This document shows positions 1 through 11,842 of a DNA stretch of 64,000 nucleotides, piece after piece. Under the pieces are notes generated by a model. That model was not told where the DNA came from, ran no database searches, and worked only from the letters and a program-made list of their open reading frames with translations. The position numbers were made by a program, and so were the translations under genes. The stretch lies in NCBI RefSeq assembly GCF_000499845.2, contig NC_023753.2, positions 5,664,791-5,728,790 on the forward strand. Reading direction: 5' to 3'. This stretch comes from Phaseolus vulgaris (Eukaryota; Streptophyta; Magnoliopsida; Fabales; Fabaceae). Numbering within the stretch: the stretch's first letter is position 1; every line of letters starts with the position of its first letter.

Positions 1-556
1 TTTCGTAAACCCTAGGTGTGACGGTGGCTATCTTTAACGTTTGCCTTTTTTTTTTTATCTTTCGGAACTCCATTGATAATTTCGCTTACATCCCTTTCTT
101 TATTCCTTAGAACGAATTCATTTGCTTTTTTTAAAATTGATACCCTGTTTTCCTTCATTGTCTGCACTGTTGATTTGTTATTAAGTAATTGTTACAGTTT
201 GCAATGTTGTGATTTTAGAATTGGAATGTGCATTCTTATGAATGTTCTATCAATGATTACCTACAGGAAACATCTCATTGCTGAGTTCATGATCCATGTC
301 CTCCAGTTGCTGGTTGTTGCTTCTGCTGTATTTGGTTTTCTCATGGAAAATAAAATAATCTAAATTTGTGAATTTCGTATAAATTATATTGTTTAAAGAA
401 GTGGAACAAGTGATTTAACCAGTGTGATTTGAAAGAAATTGTTTGATTTTCAACTTATATCTTGGTTTACATGTTAACCAAATGCTACTTGTTGCTTTCC
501 ATCTTTTCTTAGTTGAATTTGCTAAAATGATGTTGTTATTCTTTTCATTTTTTAAG

Positions 557-597
557 GTCGCTATTATGAGGGGTTGGTCAAGCAACGCAACCTGTGA
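557..597 (+). CDS. possible terminal coding exon of a gene extending left of the window
   Basis: A pyrimidine-rich tract ends in AG at 555-556. It is followed by an open stretch that reads (G)RYYEGLVKQRNL and then TGA at 595-597. The sequence to the left is T-rich like an intron. This would be the last coding exon of a plus-strand gene entering from the left edge. The peptide looks like an ordinary protein C-terminus, but it is too short to assign to a family. A possible donor (AG|GTAGAC) at 634/635 could mean instead that this is an internal or untranslated exon. Confidence 0.25.
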
Positions 598-2279
598 ATC
601 TTATGCAGAACTAATATGAGACGTCTCAAAACAGGTAGACACATTCTCACTTCTACTCTTAATACTATCTAACCAACAATATTAACAACAATCATTTGAT
701 TTAACAGGAAGTTTGTCTTAAAAATTTGTTATGATTATATCAAGCTTATATGGAATCAATTAGTTGATTCAAGATACATGTTTCAATTGAGGTCATATTA
801 AAATCTGATAATGAAATCATTTAGACTTCTATAGCAATCTCAGAATATCAAGACTAAACAATTTTACTCATGGTAAAGAAAAATGAACTATAAATTTCAA
901 ACTTGGATTTTTCATTTGATGACCCCAAATGGATAAATTAAAAAAAAACAATTTTTTTATGTGGTTTAAATTAAAATCCAAATCACTAATCATAGTGTTC
1001 CAGATGCAAAATTGGCAACCACAATGGTTTTATCCTTCATGACAACGATGGTGTTCCAGATGCAAAACCAGCTTCTTGATGACATGTTATCAAGAAGATG
1101 TATAGTTGGGCTTCTATCTAGTTATTTATGTTAAATAATTTTAAAAAATGTTACTAAATTTGAACCTTTAAACATAGTTTAATGTAATTTAAAAAATTCA
1201 AATATATTATAGATCAAAGTAAACTACTTAGCCTAAACTAATCCAACAAAAGTAAACAAATATGCATAAAAGTAAAAATAATGTAATTCGTGTTAAGAAA
1301 CGCAAAGTTGTAAAACTAAGTTCCATTAAGATTGGAAAGTTTGTCATTATGTATGTAATTAAAACAATTTTTTTTATCTTATTGCTAATTTTCCTTAACT
1401 CACTAATCATGTCGTGCCGAGTTTTCATAGAGATCAAATACGAATTTTCCTAGTTAATTGAGACGTGTCAAGTGGATTTTGGTTAAAATTAAATTTATGT
1501 TATTTTGATGTTTGATTCATGTTTTAAGTGAAATATTGACTTAGAGTAGTGTAAAAACCATTGTACACTAAAAATATCTTATCTAATGATACTTTAAACC
1601 ATTCTATTTATTAAAAAACATTTTTTTAAAAAAAATTAAGCAAATTTTATTTTATTTATCTAGTGATACTTTAAAAATATCTTAACTTAATTTATATTTG
1701 ATCATTGATTACAAAATATAATATGTACTTTTTATTTTACAAAGACATTTTAAAAGTAATATTAAGTGATTAATAAAATTTAATATATTGAATCTATCTA
1801 TATATATATATATAGTTAATGTGTTTTACTTATAAACGATGAGAATGGAAATAGTACAAATTAAAATGTTATGTTTACTCAGTCATTAATTAAAAAATAC
1901 ATTTTAATAACACATTTTTTTATCAATGACAAATGCGGGATGATAAAATAGGGACAGTATCTTCCTGAAATCTTAAGTCTTTTTTCCTCCACCCTTGCAA
2001 AGACAAAAATAATCTTATTATTTTTTAAAATTCTCAAGATGCACATAAGACCAACACTACTTTTTATTCGTCTTTTGTTCACAGACTTCACACACGCATT
2101 CCATTTTTCTTTGAACAGCGGCGATGCGGATCCATCTCTTAGTATAGGAAGGTGTTTCTTTTGGTGGTGGTCGGTAGTGTCTCGAATTATCGTTTCTGCA
2201 ATTTATATCTAGTATTACAGATAATGCAGTTCGGTAATTTTACGGAATCAGGAATCCGCATTGGTTTTTTCACATTTTG

Positions 2280-2625
2280 GATTTGGAAATCCATAAATCA
2301 TCTGGAATGGAGAATTTGTAAATCTTTCAGATTGGAGAATCCGTAAATATTCTAAATTGGAGAATCCATAAATCTTTTAGATCCATCAATTTGTAACAAA
2401 AATTAGGCTTTCGGATTCAATAATATGGAAATCAACAATTTATTAACATTTGCTTCCAGAACTTCTCCTTATCCAAAAAACATGATTCACTTTCGGATTG
2501 ATGAATCCCTAGAACACTCCACCATGGTACCCTTTTCCAAATAAAAGGTCAAGGTCAGTTTTGAGATTTTTAAAATTATGGGGTGCAGGAAGAAGAACGT
2601 AGGGGTGCAGGAAGAAGAAACCTAA
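2280..2625. repeat. short tandem repeats and end of a MITE-like element
   Basis: Between about 2300 and 2390 a ~28-base motif containing TTGGAGAATCC and ATAAATCTT recurs three to four times with drift. At 2580-2620 the motif GGGGTGCAGGAAGAAGAA occurs twice in tandem. A very similar GGGAGGTGCAGGAAGAAA closes the element at 59.83-60.19 kb, so this is probably another, degraded member of that family. The left boundary is not clear. Confidence 0.35.
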
Positions 2626-4005
2626 AATAGGCCAACCTATTTGGGCTTGTCAATTCTTTAGTTTACTAAAATCAGGTAGAAGTGGGCTGATATAATATAT
2701 AATAGTGACATGCTAAAGAGATATATATTTTAAAAGTATTTGGTTCGAAGTACGTAGATGTGAAAATACTTAATGTATACTTACGTAAGTGAAAATACTG
2801 AATTCATTGAGCACATAGGTCTTTAAGGTTAATTTTTAATATCACAGTCAAACCCAATTAAAAAAATCAGGCTACAGTTTTATTAAAACCCTAAACCTTT
2901 ATTTAATTTTTGGAAAACTTTTACTAAGTGTAAATTATAAATTTATAAATTTATTCTCATTAAAAATAAGAAGTTAAATTTATAGTATACAAATAAATGT
3001 AATAAGAAATAGACTAAAATTGTTTGACAAAATAAAAAATAGAAGATTTATGGAAAAATCAACCCTGGGAAGTTTCTCCATTTCCGTATATACCATAATC
3101 TACGCAAACTAGAGACACTAGGTGTCGATACCCCAACAATTTATTTCGATGTGACTGTTGAATTAAAAGAAAAAGGCCACTTTCATTTCTCCATCGTGAG
3201 TAGGATATATTATTAGGAAAATCGTTTATTGTATACAATTTTTTCTGTAATGATTTTAGAAAAAAATATACATAATAAAAAATAAATTTATAATTAAATG
3301 ATATGAGAAAATATTAAAGTAATAGTATTATTAATTGTAAAGTGAATGTAGAAAAAAATGTTTATTATAAACTTATCAGATTCATATTATTATTATTGAG
3401 TTTGGTTTTCCAAAAAAATATGTATTTACCCTACAAGTTTCCAAGTCGTGGACATTTAACCTTAGTATGATATATACCTCGAGATTTACGTTAAGACCTT
3501 TTGAAGGAGAAAATCGCGAATTCTGAAAATTGGTAAATATTATCACTAAAAATATTTACTTAAATTTTATTGAAATGCAAAACTAATATGCTATTTTAAT
3601 TTATCATCATGTTAAATGATTCAATAAAATCTTATAAAAAAATATTTCAAATTGAATAAAATCATATTCTTACTTTTTTTATGAAAATGTTTTTTTAAAA
3701 AAACTAAATGTTAAAAACATAATTTTCCGAACTTAAAAATTTACCTTAAGTATCAGCATAAATTGCAAGGTGAAATACTAATTTCTTTAGAAAACTGCGA
3801 CAGACACGTTTACCTTATTATCCTATTACCTTCTGAGTTTTGCCTTTTGTCTTTTGCACACGACATTGAAAGGTTTAGTTTTTATTTTGCTAAGGCAGTG
3901 AAACGTTTCAGTTCAAATCGCCCCTCATTTTTTCTATTCCCCAACAGCTCCACTCTTTTTGTTCTTGTTCCTTTGACTAAATTTTCAGCTTTCAGAACAA
4001 AAAAA

Positions 4006-7000
4006 ATGTTCAAACAGGTTCTTCTTCTTCTGCTCTTCCTGGCCTCTGGAATGACCCTCTCAGTTTCAGAGTCCCAATCTCTTTCTCTTATGCCTCATGC
4101 GGCTGAGTCCTTCAATGTCAGCTATATCCAGGTACTTCTAACTATTGCCTCTCACCAGCCCTTTTGTTGCCACTCTCTTTCTCTTTTTCAAAATTTTCTA
4201 GTGCTATTTTAATAAGGGGAAGACTTATTAATATTTTCTTAAACAGCTGAAGAACACAGGGACTTGTTCTTACTTGGTGGTTATATCTACTAGTTGTTCG
4301 TCTACTAGGTATACAAGAGATCAGATCAGTATTGCTTTTGGGGATGCTTATGGAAACCAGGTTTTGTTTTCTCTTTCTCATCCAATTTCTTCGTTTATAC
4401 AGTTTGAGTGAAATTTTCTATTACATTTTCTCTGTGTATCTGTAAGGAGAATTGTTAATAAATCTATTTGTAACTAAATGTAATGCAATCAGTTGTAAGT
4501 TTATAACCTTAGATATTTATACTCATAGTAATAATTCATTGAATCAATAATTAATTATATCTTTTATTTATTTTAAATATCTTTTGAATATCTGATTCCA
4601 AGTCTAAAGAAGCCTTTAAATACAAATCAATCTCATGTGGAACTCTAAATACAAATCAATCTCACATGTACTACTGACTCAGTTCTCATACACACTATTA
4701 GTGACTTGAGTGTCTTAGAATCTTATGTAGTTGGAATTCCCCTCGTCTTCGGATTTCCCCTCATCATCTTCAACAAACTCGTCGATCATATCTACGAGTT
4801 ATAAGTCGGTTTGCAAGGCAAACCATCTTCTTCCACCTTGGGAAATCAAGATGTCACACCCCTCTAAACATTAGTTGAGATGTTATTATCCATGAATTGA
4901 GTAGTTTCCACGGTAAAGGAAGGGGAAATCACCAGGAGCAGGTGTCTCTAGAGCCTGAGCAAGAACAAAGGGAACAACCTCGAAAAAATACCAATGATGT
5001 CAAAGTTATGATCAAAACTATAGCAAGAGGATTTGCTTGGGGAGGCAACTCAAGTTCTGCAAGGAAAAGACATCTTTGTAGTATAAACTCGAAATTTGGC
5101 AGGTTGAAAAAGCTCTTCATCGACGGGAAGCTCGACAAACCTGTTGTACTGATCAATGTTCTTAAAGGTTGACATACCTACTTCTCTCATCTAGTCGTAC
5201 TCGAACCTATTGCTAGGGTTCACAAGGGAACGTGTACACACCTGAGGATATGTCAAACTGCTTACTACGTTTAGCATAAGTGAAACATTTCGAATATTCA
5301 GGATCCGATACTTTAGTGGAGGTTGAAACCTTGTATAATGCTTTAATTGGGTAGAGAACTCTCAATCAACTCGAAGTCGTTGTTCTGCACCGCACATGAT
5401 CATAAAATTCCCTTGTGAGGATGGAAAGATTATCACGGAAAGGCCGGTCTCAAAGCGGAAAAAGAATGTTATGCGCAGAGTCTCAAAATCACAACTTATT
5501 CATTGAAAACTCCTACCAGTAGTGCAAGCCAGATCGATGAGGTGTTAGATTTCCTAGAAAAGCATGACATTGATCAGTCAAAAGAGAGTAACAATGTTCA
5601 AACATGTACAATATCGAAGATACACCTCGGGCTTCTATTACTGATGATAAGATCGACTTTGACCCACAAGCCGAATTTGAGGAGAATCAACCTACCTTTG
5701 ATGAGCCCTTGATAAATGTGTAATTGGGTTCTTGACAAAATTAGTGTGCAAAGGTGAGCAAAATGATCTACTTATTAAGAGATGCAATAGAATGAGTCTT
5801 GGTAAGGAATTTTGACCTTTTTGCGTGGAGTCCAATAGATATGTGTGGCATTGACCCATACTTCATGTATTGTAAACTTGCCTTACTTTCTCAAGCTAGC
5901 CCAAAGATAAAGGAAACCCATTAAGGAAAGGCGTTTAGTTGTGGAACACAAAGTCAGTCAAAGATGGCTTTATTAGGAAAATCATTTACACCATGTGATT
6001 AGCAAAAGTGATTATGGTAAAAGAATCAAATGGCAAGTGGAGGATGTATTAAACTTAAACAAGGTATGTCCCAAGGACACATACCCTCTACCGAATAAAA
6101 ATCAGATTGTTGACAACACGACAAACTACGAGTTGCTTTGTGTCCTTGACGCATACTCGGGATATAATCAAATCATGTACTTACCCGATGAAGAAAAAAC
6201 ATCTTTCATGACTAAGGAAGTACATGTCGATTGATATAAAGTCATGTCATTTGGATTAAAAATGTGGGTGCAACATATGAGTTTCTCATGGACAAAGTCT
6301 TTAAATAGGTAACATAATGGAAGTACATGTCGATGATATGATGATCAAATTGACAAATGTAGAGGACCACTCTGCCCATTTTGAGAGAGTTTTCAATAAG
6401 GTTAGGAAGCATAACATGTGCCTCAATCTTGAAAATTGCTTTTTCGGAGTCAATAGTGGAAAATTCCTCAACTTCATGATCACTCAATGAGAAATAGAAA
6501 ACAATCATAACAAGTGCAAAACAATCCTAACTATGAGAAGTCTGAGTAACTTAAAAGAGGTCCAAAGTCTTCATGGGAAACTTGTGGCACTAACAAGGTT
6601 TCTTCCTAAGCTTGCAGAGAAAGCAAAGCCTTTCTTTGGGCTCCTCAAAGGAAAAAAAGGTTCAAATGGGATGCTAAAGGTGAAAATATGTTTCAGAGTA
6701 TAAAAAAGGATATCTCCTCCCTAATGGTACTGGTAAGTATTGCTCCATTCAACTCTTTTACTATACTTGTCAGTCTCAAAGTTGATCATAAGCTCGATAC
6801 CAGTTTACGAAGAGGGTAAGAAACAAAACCCTGTGTATTTAATTTTGAGTCTCTAGCTGTCAAAGTTGTACACTCTAAGGATAGGTTTTTGTTTCTATCA
6901 GCAAATCTATTTACTTTTAGTCAGACGTGTTCTGTGTTTATCAGCAAAGTACAAGTTGGCTTGGCCAAATGGTAGCTTTCTATTGGGGTATGTGTATGCC

Positions 7001-7704
7001 CAAACCACCAAAACATATCAATGACTTTTGAATATATGTTTGTAAATTGCACATAACTCATTCAAATTGGAATTTGAAAAGGAGAAGGGAAGAGAAGGAC
7101 CTTAGTAGGCTTGTGCATCTAGTTAACCGAGGAAGTTCTAATTTCAGTAAGAAGTTGATTAAAATGTATTGAAAGTGTTGAAGTTTTAGATAGCCATCTA
7201 ATCATAGGTTGTTATATCTGATAGAAAATTGTTGGCTTTTGTAATGATTATTTTTGAAAGTCATATCTAAAATGATTTCTAATTAACTTAAAGTGTAAAA
7301 AATGTTATATTTATAGTATTTTAAAAACTCTTTGAATAATTGAAAATTTGTATTTTACTTTTTTCACATATTACCAGATATATGTACCAAGACTGGATGA
7401 TCCAACTTCAGGTACATTTGAGAGTTGTAGTTCAGATACATTTCAAATAAGTGGTCCATGTGCATATCAGATATGTTATGTGTACCTATATAGACATGGA
7501 TCAGATGGTTGGAAGCCTGAAAGTGTGAAAATCAATGGTTATAATGGAAGGCCTGTTACTTTCTATTACAACACATATATCCCTAGAGATACTTGGTTTG
7601 GATTTGATTGGTGCAGCGGTGCTTCTTCTTCTTCATACCAGGTATCCAAGCAGAAATGGTTTATATTTATTGTTCTAGGATTTGTTCTATGTTTTTGGTC
7701 GTAA
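4006..7704 (+). CDS. ATS3: ATS3-type (embryo-specific protein 3) secreted protein, 3 exons
   Basis: Exons are 4006-4131, 4247-4360 and 7378-7704, all joined in phase 0 with GT-AG borders, giving 188 residues, a usual length for this family. The start codon at 4006 is followed by a hydrophobic signal peptide (KQVLLLLLFLASGMTLSVS). The mature part contains the family's conserved Cys-rich segments: GTCSYLVVISTSCSSTRYTRD, ISIAFGDAYGNQ, and a third exon with CYVYLYRHGSDGWKPESVK and a WFGFDWC end. ATS3 proteins are seed/embryo-expressed secreted proteins with a PLAT/LH2-like fold and no known enzymatic activity. I read the last exon through to TAA at 7702, giving a hydrophobic tail (KWFIFIVLGFVLCFW). 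A donor-like GT at 7642 could instead join a further short exon, which I could not find. The 3-kb second intron carries a gypsy retrotransposon remnant, but all exons are open, so the gene looks intact. Confidence 0.85.
4890..6990 (+). mobile_element. decayed Ty3/gypsy retrotransposon fragment inside the ATS3-like intron
   Basis: The fragment lies in intron 2 in the same orientation as the host gene. About 4900-5170 reads like the gag/protease junction (VMIKTIARGFAWGGNSSSAR), and 5280-5460 resembles the protease C-terminal region, with a stop inside it. Reverse transcriptase is clear at 5995-6234 (LNKVCPKDTYPLPN, LCVLDAYSGYNQI, DEEKTSFMT). It continues in broken frames with VHVDDMMIKL near 6320-6350 and KLVALTRFLPKLAEKAKPFF near 6580-6635, then an RNase H-like start. 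Several stops and frame changes separate these blocks. The motif style is that of the Tat/Athila side of plant gypsy elements. I find no LTRs and no integrase, so this is an internal fragment and not a complete insertion. Confidence 0.85.
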
Positions 7705-8390
7705 GTTTGTTTATTTTTTATCTTATAATATTTGATGCACCTATGTACCCATGAAACTTGCACTATATGTTGAAGTATAATATACACTAGATGTGTAAAA
7801 TCTGTGTCTAAATTCAGTTTGTTACTTTTGTTTCTTTTTAATTTTGTATTCTCCTGATTATGATGTGCTTAATGTTATCACAAGGGGTTTGGAGGGTGGT
7901 GTTGTAAATTAATACCCTAAACGTTTTATAACCGTAAACTTGAAGATATGGTGTGATTCGGATCATTCTTCTCGGTTTCATTTGGTTAAGATGATAGTTT
8001 GGTGACATCAACACCACTACTCTCAGGGTGTGTCTGGATATAATTTGCAGAAAAAAAATCACCTTTTTCCACTTTTATTTAGGAGTTACAATCGTGTTGA
8101 ACACAACTCATTCATGAATAATCTGGACATACTCTCTTGAGCATTTGTCAATAGGTTGGCTTACCCTTTTGCTTCTTTTTCTGCTTTATTGACTGTGACT
8201 GGGGTTGTGGGTTTTGGGGCTGTATGAGGATGCAGAGTGTTGTCACCTTGTGATGGAGTTGTGCTCTGATGGGAGGTTTGTTGTTAGGATGAGGGAGTGG
8301 TGTGTTGGGAACATGCAACTACTGGGATATTAAGAGGTAATGATGCAGGTTAAGTACTGTCATGACATGGTTTGGAGTCCTCATTAATGT
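7705..8390. other. intergenic, no gene seen
   Basis: This stretch holds the presumed 3' flank of the ATS3-like gene followed by unremarkable sequence. The stretch 8150-8350 is somewhat richer in G and T, but I see no conserved protein and no repeat structure in it. Confidence 0.4.
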
Positions 8391-8392
8391 GT

Positions 8393-9265
8393 GTTTGGAT
8401 TAGGGAGGAGATTTGTGAGGAGGAGGGGGAGTGGATTTGTGAGGATAAGAGAGAATGTGTGAGGATGTGTTAGGTTGTTTGGATTGAGGGATGATAGTGT
8501 GGATTTGTGAGGATGATTTATTGAAATTTGTGAGTGATATGATAGTTGAGAGAGAATTTAAAAAATATTTTAAAGATGTAAAATGTAAATTTGCAAATTA
8601 TCCTTATTATTAAAAATATTTAAATAATAAATTATGATTTTTTTTTTTATATTTGAGTTAATTAAATTTTTGTAATATATAAAAATTTAGATTTATAAAT
8701 GTAAAAATTGGAAATTGTTACATAAAAATAAATTATTTAAAATTTTAAAAAATATAATATAAAATAATTTTGTATTAAATTAAAATGATATTATTAAATA
8801 TATTAAAATTTATGAAAATAGTAATAATTATTATTTTATTATTTTTATTATTTATAATTATATGTTGTTATTAATAGTATAATTAAAAAAATTTATTATA
8901 TAAATTTATATAATATTTAATATATTAATTTTACATATTGTATATATAAAACTATGTTAATAATGATAATAATAACAAAAATAGTTTAAATATTATATAT
9001 AATAATATTAATAATTATTATTATATTATAAAGAAGTTAATATATTTAAAATTTATTCTAATATACAAAATATTTATAAAATAAATTTACTATGTTATCT
9101 TTTTATAATCAATATTATTATTATTATTATATAAATTTAAATATTTATTATCAATAATTATATATTTATTATTATTAATATTTATTATTTATTATTTTGT
9201 GTGAAAAATAGTGATTTGTGTTTGAATAACATGATAAAATTGGTGAAAAAAACCCTAATCCAATA
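8393..9265. mobile_element. non-autonomous terminal-inverted-repeat element, ~870 bp
   Basis: The 11-base word TTGGATTAGGG at 8395-8405 is matched by its exact complement CCCTAATCCAA at 9253-9263, bracketing a very AT-rich body. The left 200 bases are G-rich with repeated TTTGTGAGGA words. TGTTTGGATT appears at about 8391 and again ~81 bases further on. A related sequence in inverse orientation lies at about 44.25-44.9 kb with the same two-fold TGTTTGGATT spacing. No transposase is present. The exact ends and superfamily are uncertain. Confidence 0.5.
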
Positions 9266-10170
9266 GCCGCAAACGAGTAAAAATGGAGAATGGAGGTGCT
9301 GGGTCTGCTTTCTCTTCACTAAACATAAAATCGATTTTCACTTTTATACAATCACCATGAGGATCGATTTTCATGACAAAAAAAAAACTAAAATGGCATC
9401 CAGTATTAAGCTTGTTAAATGGATTCTCCTCTTTGATGCAGTGTGTAAAAAGCTAAGTGTGTCACGTATGTACAGTTTGAAATTTAAGGGTATTGTAATA
9501 AATTATCTTATTGTACGTTATGGCACTCGCTCATCATTGCATACAAGAGAAGAAGAAAAAATCATATCTACTCGCTCGTCCATTTCCGCTCTCTCCTTCA
9601 AATTATTGGATCCAAACAACAAAAATCCCCGCCCGTCAATCCGCGCCTACAGAGTATCAACAGAAGCAAACAAAGCATAAAATAAGCAATGGCAGTAGAA
9701 CCTAAATCCCCTTCAAATAATAACAACAAAGTTGTATTTTTTTAATTAACTTCAAACCTTAAACATTTTAAATGATGCCTCAAATCATCATATTTGATTT
9801 TTAAAAAGTTCCAATTTTGGAGGATTTAACACTTATTTAAACATAACATCCATGATTGCCAAATCAAAACCACTGTTTAAGTTATACTTGTTGGAAGCTT
9901 CAGTTGCTTATTAAAAAACTATTGTTAGTCTTTTCTATCATATTTAATATCAAACTTCACCTTAAAATACATATTTTTTTCATTTTAAATATTCGAATTT
10001 GGAATGTAGGTTTAAATTGATTTAACCAAAAAAAAAAATCAGGAAATTTAAATAAAAAAAAAATAAAAATTCTTAATGCCTTGATTAAGTGTATAACGAG
10101 TTAATTCTTGCAATTTTTTAATATAAAATAATTTAAGCTGATGTTATAACATCTACCACATACATACAAC
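9266..10170. other. intergenic; contains one copy of a dispersed direct repeat
   Basis: I see no gene. The segment 9775-10000, followed by 10010-10060, is closely similar in direct orientation to 18645-18880 plus 19606-19660. Shared landmarks include AAAAAGTTCCAA, ACACTTATTTAAAC, CCAAAACCACT with variations, ATCATATTTAATATCAAA and AATCAGGAAATTTAAATA. Confidence 0.5.
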
Positions 10171-10517
10171 CTATGAAGCTCAGACACTTCTCTTAGATGA
10201 CGTGTTCATATCGGACACGACACTCATACACAATTTTAAAAAGAAGAAATACATTAATTTTCTAAAAACTCAAACTTATTGTATAAATTTTTATTACGAT
10301 TATAAAAATAAGAAACAAATTCTTTTGAACCAACAATGAAAAACATTTTTCTGCCAAAAAAAAGTTGAAACATACTTGTGCACATAAATCTTCATTGTCA
10401 ATTTATATAATTTATAATTATATAATATATACATTCATGTCTCCGTGTCTTACATTTTATAAATTATACGTATTTATGTGTTCGTGCCCGTATTGAATTA
10501 GTGTTTGTGCTACATAT
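10171..10517. mobile_element. MITE-like element with imperfect terminal inverted repeats
   Basis: The left end CTATGAAGCTCAGACACT (10171-10188) matches the complement of the right end near 10500-10517 at about 14 of 18 positions. Inside, GTGTTCATATCGGACACGAC near the left and CGTATTTATGTGTTCGTGCC near the right keep the inverted relationship. GTGTC/GACAC-rich ends of this kind are seen in plant Mutator-like non-autonomous elements, but that assignment is inference. No coding content. Confidence 0.4.
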
Positions 10518-11028
10518 CATACAACTGCAATTTAGTGACAACAAAAAGTACTACAAGGATTCAAATAAGTAGTTAAAGGAATTAGAAACTGATCCATCTT
10601 ATTGTATTATCAATTAGACTCTACCATATATGTCACACAATATAATGAGTTTATTATTGTGATATATGGAACAAAATGATTTGTACTGAATTTGGACTCT
10701 ATCATATCAGTTCTTTGTGTTCGTTATCATATATACAACTGCATTTTAATGATAAAAAAATATTAAAAAAAGCCTTCAGAAAAGTATTTAAAAGTATTAG
10801 ACAATTCTTCATTCATCTTACCAGTTAGACCTTCTGTCCCATATTACACTATATACTAAGTTTATTGTTATAATTTTTTTTACATCTGAAAGGAAAAGCT
10901 TCTCACCCCCTAAAGTTTACCATATCCCTTCTTTATGTTTATCATGAAATATACAAATGTTTTGTAATGATAACAAAAATATCTTATAAAGGGACTCACA
11001 AAAACTATTTAAAAGATTAAACTGTCTT
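10514..11028. repeat. degenerate ~212-bp tandem repeats, split by the copia insertion
   Basis: Three units begin at about 10514, 10724 and 10938, with spacing of 210 and 214 bases. Each starts with a TATCATATATACAACTGCA-like word, followed by AATGATAACAAAAATAT-like and TATTTAAAAGTATTAGAC-like words and an ATCAATTAGACC-like word. The third unit is cut at 11028/17668 by the LTR retrotransposon. Its missing part (ATCACACACTATAATCAATT and onward) continues at about 17668-17800. The units have diverged considerably. Confidence 0.6.
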
Positions 11029-11033
11029 TCTCC

Positions 11034-11455
11034 TGTAAATTTAAACAAGAATGAACGTAAATTGAACACATACAATTATGTTCTCATACCGATCTTATCA
11101 TATTATGATTCTCACACAATCATACAATAAAAAAGGAATAGACACTTACCTTGATCCATGAGTGATCCTAATTGAGCAGTTATTTTATCTCCTTTCTCCC
11201 AATCTATCTCTTAACAATTCCGTTCTTGTCACACACTTTCGTGATGGCTAACATTGAGACGGAACCCTATATCCTTAAGTTCCCAATCTCCATCAGATGT
11301 AGGTTTTCATTAGGTATATCATCATATATATATTTTTCACGTTAACCAATGGGCCCTTTATTCTATTATTATTATTAAATCATATTTGGGCCCAAAGCCC
11401 AAACTCTAAGTCATGTGAGTCACTTTATAAAAATTAATTTACATAATTTCTTACA
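11034..11455 (-). repeat. 3' LTR of the copia element
   Basis: 422 bp; its plus-strand sequence starts TGTAAATTTAAACAAG and ends CATAATTTCTTACA. It aligns along its whole length with the right-hand LTR. It lacks a 10-base segment and has 3 extra bases relative to that copy, which accounts exactly for the 7-base length difference. Confidence 0.95.
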
Positions 11456-11464
11456 TTCTCCCAC
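11456..11464 (-). other. polypurine tract of the copia element
   Basis: The minus strand reads GTGGGAGAA immediately before the TG that opens the 3' LTR, the expected place for the plus-strand primer. Confidence 0.7.
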
Positions 11465-11842
11465 ATGACTCATATGAGTTATAATACTTTCATGATTTTA
11501 TAATTACATAAATGCGCATTTAAAAGACCTTACATAAATTGGTTCTATCATTAATCAAAATCAAGGATACATAAATAATAAGAGTCATGGCGGTTAAATG
11601 TCATTTCAATCGACGCATTTCCTTCTTCCATGTACTACTATATCATCCTTTCTCCTTAATATGACTTTATAATGAGAAATCCATAATAGGTTCAAAATAA
11701 TGTCATTTTCATCAATAACAACATAATTTTTTTTCCACAACACAATTTACATGCATATACATAAAGTAGAAAACATAAATTTCAGAAACTTTATTTATTC
11801 AATGAGCTCAGAGTGTCAAATAAGCATTAATAACAACATTCA

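Larger units (their letters stand above)
1..4005. other. AT-rich region, mostly without recognisable genes
   Basis: Apart from a possible terminal exon near 557-597 and a short repeat block near 2.3-2.6 kb, I see no coding structure here. Open frames are short, have no family resemblance and lie in low-complexity A/T sequence. The first ~550 bases are T-rich on the plus strand, as in a plant intron. A short TA run lies at about 1799-1814. Confidence 0.5.

Noticed and set aside
9357..9705. Two overlapping open frames of 64-107 codons
   Set aside because: No family resemblance and no gene structure; they lie just beyond a transposable element end.
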